Source: Azolla pinnata
Taxonomy: Eukaryota > Streptophyta > Polypodiopsida > Salviniales > Salviniaceae
Length of the DNA stretch: 21,835 nt
Direction of reading: 5' to 3'
Assembly (NCBI GenBank): GCA_037176905.1
Contig: JBBBWG010010379.1
Location: forward strand, 1-21,835
The position numbers and the translations under genes are program-made. How positions within the stretch are numbered: the first letter of the stretch is position 1; every line of letters starts with the position of its first letter. The notes beneath the pieces are model-generated. The model did no database searches. It saw only the letters and a program-made list of their open reading frames with translations, and was not told the DNA's origin. Positions 8,691 to 17,245 of this stretch are shown one piece after another.

Positions 8691-8858
8691 AGAGGATGCT
8701 AGGCATAGAAGAGTGGAGTGGTAGCCTTCTGCCCAGTAGCAGTAGCAAATGGTTGTACACAATTTTTATAGCTTTCTTTGGGTGGGCGCTCTTGGTAGCA
8801 GGGCTAGCAACTCTAGAGGTACAACTATGGTGGTGGAGATGGCGTCGGAGAGCGACAG
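8681..8858 (+). pseudogene. P450 copy 2: exon 1 (membrane anchor)
   Basis: It reads IEEWSGSLLPSSSSKWLY, then a hydrophobic anchor (TIFIAFFGWALLVAGLATL) and the WWWRWRRRA basic stop-transfer. It ends at 8858 in the phase-1 splice junction ACAG/GTACTG. Unlike copies 1 and 3 there is no upstream TATA pair, because R1 is fused directly to the exon. The only in-frame ATG is at 8696. The anchor is intact and would still target the ER. It belongs with exons 10415-10725, 10914-11192 and 11763-12404, which together form one internally deleted P450. Confidence 0.75.
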
Positions 8859-10414
8859 GTACTGCAAGAACAAGTTGCTTAAATATTTAATAACAATTTG
8901 AGTTACACATAATAGGAAATATAATCTCATACGGTTATACACAAATACGATTCACTCAGAAAAATAATAATTAACTCGTATCACAAATGAAAAATCTCTA
9001 GTTCTTACATTCGAACTCTTAAAGGTAGGTACTGTTAGAATAACAAATTATTGAATATTCAATAATAGTATGAGTTACACATATTAGTGAATATAGTTTC
9101 TTACCATTACACATAAATATCATTCACGCAAAAGAAGAGTAATTAATACTATGAAGTATGATTACTAAAGAGTTCATGCTTCATAGTATAGATTACTATG
9201 AAGTATGATTACTGAACAATATGAGAACTTTTTTCAAATGTAAAGAGTTCATGCTTTTTGCCATAAATAAAAATTCTTTAGTTTTATGCCTTTGAAAACT
9301 CTTTTAGGCAAGCTACTTTAAAATAATAAGTTATTTAATATTCAACAATAACACGATCTACACATAATAGTAAATATAGTCTATTACTATTATAGGCAAA
9401 TATCATTCATAGAAACAAAAAAAAATTAATTAATATAGTTAGATGCTATTACAAAACAATATAAAAAAGTGTTTCCCAATGTAAAGAGTTCATACATTTT
9501 ACCATAAATACGCATAAGAGTGAATATAGTCTGCTACCATTATACGTAAATACGATGCATGCATAAAAACAGTAATTAATACGATCTAATGTGATTACAA
9601 AACAATCTTAAAAACTCTTTCCCAATGTAAAGGGTTCATGCTTTTAACCGTAAATAAAAAATCTTTGGTTTTTTATCTTCGAAAACTCTTTCAAGTAAAG
9701 TACTGTTAGAATAACAAATTATTTAATAATTAATAATATGAGATACACATAATAGCGAATATAGTCAACTACCATCATACGCAAATATGATTCATGCATA
9801 AAAGCAGTAATCAATATAGTCTAGTGGAATTACAAAACAATATAAAAACTCTTTTCCAATGTAAAAATTTCATGTCTTCCATCATAAATGGAAAATCTTT
9901 AGCTTTTACCTTTGAAAACTTTTTGTGTCAAGGTATTGCTAGAATAACAATTTTAATATTTAATAATAAGCATGAGATACACATAACAATAAATATAATC
10001 GGCTACTATGACACAAAAATACAATTCACGCAAAAGGATAGTAATTAATATAATCGAGTACAATCACAAAACAATATAAAAGCTCATTTCGAATGTTAGG
10101 AGTTCATGCTTTCGGTTGTAAATGAAAATTCTTTAGCTTTTTATCTTCGAAAGCTCTTTCACGCAAGGTACTACTAGAATAACAAGCTATTTAATATTTA
10201 ATAATAACACGAGATACACATAATAGTGAGTATAATATGCTACCGTCATATGTAAATACGAGTCACGCATAGTAATTGATACAGTCTAGTACGATTACAA
10301 GACAATTTGAAGACACTTTCCCAATTACAAGACAATTTGAAGACACATTCCCAATGTAATGGGTTCATTATAAATGCAAATCTTCAGTTGTTTACCTTTG
10401 AAAAATTCATTCAG
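8859..10414 (+). repeat. P450 copy 2 intron 1: tandemly multiplied intron (about seven units)
   Basis: GT at 8859 and AG at 10413-10414 bound a 1556-bp intron; copy 3 has 245 bp at the same place. It consists of about seven imperfect units of roughly 165-285 bp, most near 235, each resembling the whole copy 3 intron. Starts can be followed by the ACACATAATAG motif near 8905, 9075, 9356, 9500, 9747, 9977 and 10213. Junctions near 9024, 9308, 9695, 9931 and 10164 look like a 3' splice site, a few exon-like bases and a 5' splice site (for example CTCTTTCACGCAAGGTACTA). A 30-bp direct duplication lies at 10298-10357 and a 10-bp inverted repeat at about 9178-9202. Confidence 0.8.
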
Positions 10415-10503
10415 GCAGCAACAGCAGCAACAGGAGCAAAAGGTGGCTGAAATATGAGGGTAAGGCAAAACATGAGGACGTCGATGGTGGCGGTGGTCTT
10501 AAC

Positions 10504-10540
<37 letters not shown>

Positions 10541-10725
10541 GACTTCCTCCGGGGCCGAGGCTGTCAGGGATGGTGCCGGTGGTGGGGCACCTGCCGTGGT
10601 TCGTGGTGGCGAGGAAGTCGTTGCACGAGCAGCTCGCGGGGCTCGCGAGGGCCCACGGGCCAATCGTGTTCCTTCGAGAATCCGTAACTGACGCTCGCTT
10701 GCGTATCGCTCCTTTCTTGTCCTGA
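10415..10725 (+). pseudogene. P450 copy 2: exon 2 (poly-His linker and proline hinge)
   Basis: Joined in phase 1 to exon 1, it reads GSNSSNRSKRWLKYEGK, then a linker with twelve consecutive His codons (CAT repeats, 10504-10539). The P450 proline-rich hinge follows (LPPGPRLSGMVPVVGHLP), then SLHEQLAGLARAHGPIVFL, the A-helix and beta-1 region. After FLRE the homology stops and a TGA lies at 10723. About 60 residues that normally follow (beta-1, B-helix, B-C loop) are not found before the C-helix exon at 10914. No downstream GT restores the phase needed there, so a deletion is inferred. Confidence 0.75.
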
Positions 10726-10913
10726 TGGTGGTGAACTACACATCCTATCGCTATTCTTATGCGTAACTTGCAAATACTAGCACGTGACGGGTGCGAGACA
10801 ATCGCGATTCTTATGTGTTTGGCTTGTACACACTAGCTCTCTGAAGGTAACAAGACTACTATATTTGCTGTTATGGGTAACTCATGCTAGAGTTATTGAA
10901 TGTCGAATGCTAG
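10726..10913 (+). other. Intron-like gap between P450 exons, no gene seen
   Basis: This contains no P450-like translation in any frame I checked. It ends in GAATGCTAG at 10905-10913, usable as a 3' splice site before the C-helix exon. It includes two related short segments (CGCTATTCTTATGCGTAACTT at about 10748 and CGCGATTCTTATGTGTTTGGC at about 10802). Confidence 0.4.
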
Positions 10914-11192
10914 GCACGGGCGCAGGCTATACAGCGCGGAGCTCCTGAGCTCGCGCCGCATCCACGGCTTCCGCGAGCGCGTCATCACCCCTGAGATCTG
11001 CCGCCTCGTCGCCAGTATCATGATCCAATCACCATCACCGTGGAGAAGCAGGAGGATGCCGTGGCCCATGCTAGATCAACTGGCGACAGGGACGACGACG
11101 ACGACGACGACGACGACGGCGACCACATGCTGGACGTGCTCTTGAAGCCGGAGAATGAACTGAGTCGCGGCATGATCGATATCCGCATCACG
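10914..11192 (+). pseudogene. P450 copy 2: exon 3 (C-helix piece fused to pre-I-helix piece)
   Basis: HGRRLYSAELLSSRRIHGF and RERVITPEICRLV correspond to the P450 C-helix region, where WR-x-x-RR binds the heme propionates; the Trp-Arg would come from the missing preceding exon. The frame shifts at about 11020-11040. It then continues as TVEKQEDAVAHARSTGDR, nine consecutive Asp (GAC repeats, about 11092-11118) and HMLDVLLKPENELSRGMI, the segment just before the I-helix. About 95 residues normally between them (D to G helices) are missing, so an internal deletion plus a frameshift is inferred. The exon ends at ACG/GTATCA, 11192, phase 0. Confidence 0.7.
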
Positions 11193-11762
11193 GTATCATG
11201 GCTTCTTACGAAATTTATGACCCCTTGTGGGTTCGGGGTGTAGGGTTTATTAGGGGTTTAGGGGTCTATTGGGTATTAAGGGTTGTTGTGACGGGAATCG
11301 AGCAAATCGATGCGACCGAATCTATAGGGTTTAGGGTTCTAGGGGCTGGTGCCGACATGATGTGATCCATAATCAAACCCGGTCAATCGAATCGATCGCC
11401 GGTATGCCTTTACGAATATCATCGAGGGTCTAGGGTTTAGGCTTCAGGGTTTAGGGGTTATGGTTTTAGAGGTTACGAAAGAAACAGTAAAGTTGTGACA
11501 GAAATCGGGAAAGGAGAGAGCCAAGAACGACCCCATATATAGAAAAACCTTATAGCTTTCTTGTATGAAATCGGATTTGAGAGTTCAAATAGGTGTGAAT
11601 TAAACTTAATAAGTAACTATAATATAGGCTTAGGCTTTCAGGGTTTGGGGTTTTAGGGGTGGGTAACAGCGTGATTCAATCCACGATTCGAATCGAGCGA
11701 ATCGGATCTGATCAATATGGATGCGATTGTGATTAGCGAATTCTCGGCGGCGGTGAATGCAG
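11193..11762 (+). other. P450 copy 2 intron with telomere-like repeats
   Basis: This phase-0 intron of 570 bp runs from GTATCA to AATGCAG. Between 11221 and 11475, and again near 11635-11660, it holds scattered degenerate units of the plant telomere motif (AGGGTTTAGGG, GGGTTTATTAGGGGTTTAGG and similar). The last about 70 bp (CGAGCGAATCGGATC...GATGCGAT...GTGATTA) recur at 18976-19030 beside another P450 3' end, so the intron is shared between copies. The short ORFs in this stretch are not credible genes. Confidence 0.65.
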
Positions 11763-12404
11763 GAGCTACTGGCAACGGGGATCGAAACGTCGAGCACGAC
11801 ACTGGAGTGGGCGATGGCAGAGCTGCTCGCGAACCCGCGCGCCATGGACGCGCTACGGGCGGAACTGGATGCGGTCGTGGGCATGGAACGAATGGTGGAG
11901 CACTCGGACATCGCGCAGCTGCCGTACCTGCGTGCGGTCGTGAAGGAGACGTTCCGAAAGCATCCGCCGACGCCGCTGGTGCCCCGCATGTCGTCCGACA
12001 ATTGCGAGCTTGGCGGCTACACCGTCCCCAGAGGCACCAGACTCGTTGTGAACACATGGGCCATCGGGAACGACCCCGACGTCTGGAACGATCCCGATGC
12101 ATTCACACCCGAGCGTTTCTTGTCAGACAAACCTGGCTTCGACGTTAGGGGCCATCACTTTGAGTTGTTGCCCTTCGGATCGGGGAAGCGAATCTGCCCC
12201 GGAATGTAGCTCGGCCTGCTCATCGTTCATCTCACAATTGCCACGCTCGTGCACTGCCTCCACTAGCAGCTGCCCGATTGCACCCAACGCCCGCTCGACA
12301 TGTCGTCCGAGGCCGGCCTCGTGTGCCGCCGCGTGCACCCGCTCCTCGTCCTCCGTCCCACACCAAGACTCCGTGAGCAACGCCTCTACAATCCCCCGGC
12401 TTGA
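11763..12404 (+). pseudogene. P450 copy 2: last exon (I-helix to C-terminus) with two nonsense codons
   Basis: All C-terminal hallmarks of a CYP71-clan P450 are present. ATGIETSS is the I-helix oxygen-activation motif (A/G-G-x-D/E-T-T/S) and KETFR is the K-helix ExxR. PERF is the segment pairing with it, and FGSGKRICPG is the heme-binding loop with its Cys ligand. LGLLIVHLTIATLVHCLH is the L-helix and PLDMSSEAGL the substrate-site strand. TAG at 12207 directly follows CPGM (usual residue Gln or similar) and TAG at 12264 replaces the Trp of H-W-Q-L-P. Both fit single C-to-T type changes. The normal stop is TGA at 12402. The family would hydroxylate a small lipophilic substrate with NADPH and P450 reductase at the ER; the substrate cannot be predicted. 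Confidence 0.88.
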
Positions 12405-12569
12405 ATCGCTGCAAACGAGCCTACGAGGAGCTGGTCAACCCCCTTGAATGTTACGAACAGATAAATAAGAGCAGAACAGAGCTGGGCAGAAAGTTATCGG
12501 ACTTTTCAGAACATCAAGAAAAGATATTAAGTTTATACGTATTTGCATTTATCTTTTTAATCTATGTTT

Positions 12570-12640
12570 GATCAATCGGTTAGAACCATTTATTCTATAC
12601 CTAAAGTCATGGATTAGAAAAGTGGTTTATATGACACTGA
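12570..12640 (+). repeat. tRNA-like sequence, copy B
   Basis: ATCAATCGGTTAGAACC (12571-12587) is a good A-box/D-arm match, and AAGTCATGGATTAGAA (12604-12619) aligns with the T-arm/B-box position. A segment ending TATATGACACTGAA follows. Copy C at 19240-19293 has the same flanks but lacks the middle and keeps a better B-box. Both copies lie at the same distance from a P450 3' end, so they came with the duplication. No functional tRNA is expected, because stems and CCA-side pairing are absent. Confidence 0.45.
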
Positions 12641-13396
12641 ATTAACTTGTAACGTTTAAGAGTTTACGTATGAGTCTTAACGTTTTGTGTACAAGTAATT
12701 TTCTCTTTGACTCAATTTTGGATAGTCTTGGTTCTTCATTCTAAATGGCTAATAATTTTTAAGTTTGTGAAATATAAAAGTGCATAGTAACAAACTGCCA
12801 TATCAAATCTTAAAGTTAACTCATGTTGAGTTCCTGTAACTCCAACCGCAAGGCCAAATGTGATGCATAGATCTCCAACCACTATGGTGTGGCTAATCGT
12901 ACATATAATGAAATTTTAATTATTGCGCGATGAACAGGTAATATTGCGCAGAAGAAGAAGTATTTGAAATATTCCTTGAGATACCGCAAAAAATCTGCAT
13001 GTTTTGTGCATTTGATTAAAATACTTTGATACTGTTATCATATGAATTAAAAATGAGGCCGAAAATACCACAATTTGGTTACAGCTAGATAAATAAAAAG
13101 AAATGTAAATTCATCCAAATTCTAAATGGTTTTGAAATAGCTATATTTCGTTTAATTTGGAGAAATGAAAAATGTTTATTAATCAGCTACATTGACCTTT
13201 AATACTAAATATATAGCGACCTTAATCACTATATATTAAGACTTAAGATATAGAAATGTATATATGTTTTGTTACGATATGTTGAGAAATATAAGAAAAA
13301 ACGTAATAATTACACGATTTTATATTACAAAAAGAATCTAATACAATGATGTTGTACAGTAACTATAGACATATCTTAGTATAGACATATAATATC
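12641..13396. other. AT-rich region without recognisable features
   Basis: No ORF of interest, no RNA gene and no clear repeat was found on either strand. The sequence is rich in A/T tracts typical of plant intergenic DNA between the P450 3' flank and the minus-strand transposase relic. Confidence 0.5.
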
Positions 13397-15480
13397 TCAG
13401 TCTTTGCTATTAGAACCACTTATAAACATATTGGAGCGGTCATCCTCTTGAGAACTATTAATTAGAGCATTGTCCTCATCCAAATGTAACCCAACATCTA
13501 CGAGATCGTGAGTTGAGGATCTTGTTTGGAAACATACCTTATCTGTGCTTCTCATATTTAACTTCTCGTTGATCATATAAATCGTTAACTTCCTTAAATG
13601 ACCTAATTTTGTTAAGGTAAAAGCATAAATAATAACATCCACTTCCTCTAAATTGAGGGTGGTTATCCGTCAGACATTTTTCTTTTTTCGTTTAGCTCGT
13701 TTCCCAGATGTTATACCGATCATTTCTAAACTGTGTTTTCTAGAAAAAATATTCTGAGAAGTAGTGTGATACCAATGAACTTTGAAGGATAAAAGCTTAT
13801 CATCACCTTCACTTTTTTATATCTTTAAAACCTTAGCTACCCAAAATGGATGACCCAATTCATCATCATCTGCCAACGTTGCGATTAACATGCCAACCTC
13901 TATTTCTTGAAAAATTTCTTCGCCGCCTTGTCTCGGCCTCTTTTGACATTTTTGGTCCAACATAAATATCCCTTTGGTCAGGACAAATTAATTTAGCAAA
14001 CTCATCCGAAAGAGTTTCAGAAAATTTCGATAAGTTTTTACTGCCAAGGGTCCATGAGAAAGGCATAGATATTGGCCAGGAACCATGCAAACAATAATCG
14101 ACGATCTTTTGCTGATGAAGAAAGAAAATATCCCACCATGAAACATCTTGATTGCCAACATATTTTTTTGCATGTTCTGTATGTTTCCTTCTCACCTCTA
14201 TAGATTGTATCCAAAAATGTTATTTATCTGGAAAATCTGAATTCATGGTTAATAGCTTTTGGTGCTCATATACCATCTGCTTAGCAACATATATTACTAG
14301 AGAATTTGGCAAATTGCAATAAAAAACGGCAACCACACTATGGTTCCCATTGGGTTGATTATGAATATTACTTTGCATATAACAATGTTGTATTATTTGC
14401 TTCAACCCGTTTTATAAAAAATACATGATTGAAACTAATGTTATGAGGTGGAGAAAAAATTTGGATATTTTTACATTTCTACCCTGTGTGTATCTTTTAA
14501 AATCATACACCTTTGTTAGGTGTATCACTTCTGTTTTGAGTGTATAAGATTCACATATCAAACTACTTAAAGTTAGTAATATAAATGGATCAAAACGTAA
14601 AAGTTTTTTAGAAAATGTACTAAACATTTGATCAATATGATCATGAGTATGACTAACCAATAAGAAGTTCACATTCACTTGTTTTAATAAACCCCTATGC
14701 ACAAGCATACTCAAATATCCAAAGACACTTGAGTTTTTGTTCTCTCAAGCGGTATGGTTCAACTAACATGGGGTATACGGCCCAATCCATGATTATAATA
14801 CCCTTTGTATTAGTTTTATAGTAAAGTTCGTGTCATTAGGAACATTTGGGTATGTAAAGAAGACATATGGTTTGACCACATTATCGTATAATAAACAACA
14901 AACGACATGCATCGGTACAAAACATTTATCAGACACATCTTTTGAAATTCGAGTAAAGTGTGACAAACCTGTTTTTTTTTTTGTCAATGCCATCAATAAT
15001 TTAACACATATAACGACTGGGAGATTTTAGAGTTTTATCTCTATGATACATAGCTTTCATCCGTTCTCGAGCTTGACTATCACAATGTTCCTTCAAAACG
15101 TTTTGACAAGCATCCTTTTTAGCATCATTAGTTCTAATTACCTTTATCATGTTTGTCAGGTTTGCACATATTGCACATACACCCATGTCATGGTATCACA
15201 ACGTTATCAAATTTTGCATTCCACAATCTCGTGAGTTGACTGTAATGTAGTAAATATCTTTCTTTTTGAGCTTCCATCTCCTGTTTACAAATTTGATACA
15301 ACTCATCACACGTGTAATTGTTAGGCAAATGGAGCCTACTAGATGTTGACATCAACTCACAATAGTTTTCATCCAATTAACTGCATGGTTACCTAGCATT
15401 CCCTTTCCAATAACATCTTCACTTACGGTATCAACAAATGCATCGGTAGAGTTCTATCGATGTTAAATCCTATTTAACCT
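13397..15480 (-). pseudogene. DUF7869-like transposase-related gene, decayed
   Basis: Read on the minus strand from about 15480 down, pieces of one protein follow in order. They are GKGMLGNHAVNWMK; EMEAQKERYLLHYSQLTRLW and NAKFDNVVIP; GVCAICANL with a long basic helix; IIDGIDKKKTGLSHF; YVFFTYPNVPNDTNFT; ENKNSSVFGYLSMLVHRGLL; VNFLLVSHTHDHIDQMFS; a WWDIFF segment; and GHPFWVAKVL with FKVHWYHTT. The IDGxD, D-N-x-x-ENKN and HTHxxIDQ blocks are the conserved core of the DUF7869 family, whose spacing suggests an RNase H-like DDE/D nuclease (inference). Here the Asp of the second block reads His. In-frame stops lie near 14793, 14768, 14753, 14412 and 14220. Frames change at 15187, in an 11-A run (14972-14982) and near 13866. 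Confidence 0.6.
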
Positions 15481-15522
15481 CATGTTACCAACAGGTAAAA
15501 CAATTTTAAAAACATTACGACA

Positions 15523-15615
15523 CACTACAAGGTATTGATCTGTTTGCCGCGAGCTTTGCCATGAAATTTCTTCTGCAACAGCTTAGGAAAAGTCATGGCA
15601 AAACTCGCGGCAAAC
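15523..15615 (+). mobile_element. Module 1 head: CACTA-like terminus and 23-bp inverted repeat
   Basis: CACTACAAGGTATTGATC at 15523-15540 starts with the nine bases CACTACAAG usual at plant CACTA (En/Spm) termini. It is followed at once by an inverted repeat: arm 15542-15564 (GTTTGCCGCGAG, C, TTTGCCATGA) and arm 15593-15615, its complement with one mismatch, around a 28-base loop. A homologous head occurs at 17153-17245. No matching inverted CTTGTAGTG end was found, so a complete element cannot be drawn. The head abuts the 5' end of the minus-strand transposase relic and probably interrupted it. Confidence 0.55.
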
Positions 15616-15902
15616 AACATTCTGTTTTGCCGCTAAATATTGCCCCGAGCATTGCCGCAAGCATTGTCGCAAGCATTGCCGCGGGCATTAACGCGACCAT
15701 TACCGCCACCTTTGCCGCATATATTATTGCACTGATTTTCGCAACCTTATACGCGATTATATCTGCAAGAGTATACGCAGGTATACACTCATGGATATAT
15801 GCGGGTATATACGCAGGAGTATATGTGGGTATATATGCACGGATATACATGAGTATCAGTAAGAGTATATACGTGAATATATACGCACCGCGATGGATGT
15901 GA
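15616..15902 (+). repeat. Module 1 array: 12-bp tandem repeat with composition gradient
   Basis: From about 15645 the sequence is a run of some twenty 12-bp units. It starts as CATTGCCGCAAG, CATTGTCGCAAG, CATTGCCGCGGG and ends as AGTATACGCAGG, ATATATGCGGGT, ATATACGCACCG. The CGC/TGC step recurs every 12 bp while the flanking bases drift from GC-rich to TATA-rich. Because 12 is a multiple of 3, both strands are free of stops: plus 15561-15902 would give a four-residue pattern (SIAA, SIVA, ... IYAG, IYAG, VYVG) and minus 15593-15934 another. I regard the ORFs as by-products of the repeat, not genes. Confidence 0.8.
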
Positions 15903-16012
15903 GAGAAGAAGATGGTTCCACCGTCATTCCACAAGGGATGGGTCTCAATATCAATTTAGGGTGAGAGCTTCGTGCAAAGATAAACATCTTCTAGATCCTG
16001 AACACGCAGGTT

Positions 16013-16255
16013 ATGAGACCTTGGGTGCATAGGTACAATGCAGTCAGGCTATCCATCGAACATGAGCATGCCCACGTCCGATGTGAGGGTAGTCGACATG
16101 CATCGCTTCCGAGCCACATCATCGAGTTTCCGCAGACAATCACGGTTGAATGGGTGCATGCAGAGATGGACAGATTAGACCAGTTTGAGCATCGTGCAAC
16201 CATAACGCAAGATGAGTGGGAATGTGCGTGGCGTTGCAGTCCTATAGTACCCTAA
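16013..16255 (+). CDS. Hypothetical exon upstream of the DUF4216 gene
   Basis: This is an 80-codon open stretch beginning shortly after a possible 3' splice site (CACGCAG, about 16001-16007) and containing RPWVHRYNAVRL and EWVHAEMDRLDQFEHRATI. It ends at TAA 16253, immediately followed by CCCTAAACCCTAACCCTAAA (16251-16270), a telomere-like tract on this strand. I do not recognise a domain. Its place between module 1 and the DUF4216 exons suggests it could be an exon of the same transposon gene, but no spliced frame could be established. Confidence 0.25.
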   Translation: MRPWVHRYNAVRLSIEHEHAHVRCEGSRHASLPSHIIEFPQTITVEWVHAEMDRLDQFEHRATITQDEWECAWRCSPIVP

Positions 16256-16360
16256 ACCCTAACCCTAAAACCAAATTTACCATTAATACTAAAAATGTTC
16301 TGATTTCTGAAACACATTGTTCTATTAATTTTGTAGTAAACTTATTATAATGCAATGTGA

Positions 16361-16672
16361 TGGGATGACACGCATTATCGCACAAAAGCCATTGATCGGA
16401 ACCGATATACGACGGATTCTGGAGTGATCGGCACGTATAAGGGTGAGGATAGACAGGAGCAAGAATATTGTGGGATTATCCAAAACATCATTAAACTTGA
16501 CTTTCGAACATCCGACGTGTTTGTTTTCGATGTTAGATGGTTTAAAGATGTCTTAGATAAGGTCCCACAAGGTTCGATTACTCTAGAAGGCAGCGGCTTT
16601 ATGATAATTGAGTCCACGCGAATTTGTAGTGCCAAGGAAGGGACCTTCATCTTGCCATCTCATTGTGAACAG
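16361..16672 (+). CDS. DUF4216 domain, first exon (CACTA transposon gene)
   Basis: The frame from 16367 reads THYRTKAIDRNRYTTDSGV, then YCGIIQNIIKLDF, VFVFDVRWFKDV, GFMIIESTR and FILPSHCEQ. It follows the DUF4216 pattern found downstream of the transposase in plant CACTA elements (R-x-T-x-x-SGV; YYGVI-xx-IIELDY; VVLFKCDWF; FIxAxQAxQVFY). The exon ends at CAG/GTAGCT (16672). The left boundary is uncertain because an in-frame TGA lies at 16358. The domain's biochemical role is not known. No stop breaks it, unlike the other transposon genes here, so it is either younger or was recently active. Confidence 0.7.
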
Positions 16673-16765
16673 GTAGCTGCTAGTTCTTAAACAGTGTAAA
16701 GATTATATTCTAATTATACTATGCATACTAAACAGTTATCATACTTGTATTGTCGCGTTCCGCAG
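16673..16765 (+). other. Intron inside the DUF4216 domain
   Basis: This 93-bp phase-0 intron runs from CAG/GTAGCT to TTCCGCAG/GCC. Removing it joins CEQ to AIFQPVLHNEKWWYVI, restoring the domain's usual A-x-QV-x-Y-x-x-D-x-x-xxxWxVV tail. It contains in-frame stops, so it is not coding. Confidence 0.65.
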
Positions 16766-17160
16766 GCCATTTTCCAACCAGTACTTCATAATGAGAAGTG
16801 GTGGTACGTGATCTCGATGGCACCACGTACAAAACCACTATTTCATTTCTTGTTGCTAGAATTGGGGCAGGTCAATGTACATTTGCCGATGGACACAGAT
16901 CATATTTCGGATCAAAGGGACGGCAATACAACACACCCATCCACATTATATAGTACAAGCGCATGTCCATCATGGGTTGTTGCGGGATTGCTCAGCAGTG
17001 ATCAAGTTCAATTTGAAACTGGGAGTTTATTTAATGATGTTGACGATGATCAAGCTGAACCAGATTTAGTTGCGGATAGCGAACCAATCAACACCGATAC
17101 CTCCATAGACTTATGTATTGAGTTAGGGTTAGGGGCCATGATTGATATCGATCATTACAA
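16766..17160 (+). CDS. DUF4216 domain, second exon and acidic tail
   Basis: AIFQPVLHNEKWWYVISM finishes DUF4216. It is followed by a variable tail with an acidic stretch (FNDVDDDQAEPDLVADSEP) and ELGLGAMIDIDHYK. An acidic C-terminus after DUF4216 is usual in CACTA second ORFs. The frame runs without a stop into module 2 up to TGA at 17357, adding about 65 residues made of repeat. At CAAG/GTAATC (17160/17161) there is a good 5' splice consensus exactly at the module border, so the module could be spliced out or read through. Confidence 0.6.
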
Positions 17161-17245
17161 GGTAATCATCGGTTTGCCACGAGATTTGCCGCGAAATTTG
17201 TTCTGCAAAAGGTTCAGAAAAAGTCGCGGCAAATTCGCGGTAAAC
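17153..17245 (+). mobile_element. Module 2 head: terminus-like sequence and inverted repeat
   Basis: CATTACAAGGTAATCATCGG (17153-17172) parallels the module 1 start (CACTACAAGGTATTGATCTG). The inverted repeat has a left arm at 17172-17194 and a right arm at 17224-17245: 20 pairs, two mismatches and one bulge, around a 29-base loop. The 11-bp inner part (ATTTGCCGCGA with TCGCGGCAAAT) pairs perfectly. Comparison with module 1 shows changes on both sides of the stem (CATGA/TCATG there, CGCGA/TCGCG here), so the pairing is maintained by compensatory differences. Confidence 0.6.

Noticed and set aside
10454..10687. Poly-Ile ORF over the CAT repeat
   Set aside because: It is the wrong frame of the exon. 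The frame giving poly-His continues into the proline hinge LPPGPRL and joins exon 1 in phase.
11630..12447. Alternative ORFs on both strands over the P450 last exon
   Set aside because: They are GC-rich shadow frames. The P450 frame is fixed by ExxR, PERF and the heme-binding loop.
12570..12640. Functional tRNA gene
   Set aside because: The A-box and B-box resemble a tRNA, but acceptor, anticodon and T stems do not pair and the T-arm is degraded.
15561..15934. Long overlapping ORFs on both strands with four-residue repeats
   Set aside because: They arise because the 12-bp unit is a multiple of three and lacks stops in these frames. There is no start context, promoter or domain, so I list the repeat and not a protein.
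16621..16632. TTGTAGTG as a CACTA right terminus
   Set aside because: It lies inside the open DUF4216 coding frame and is not preceded by inverted repeats, so chance is the better explanation.
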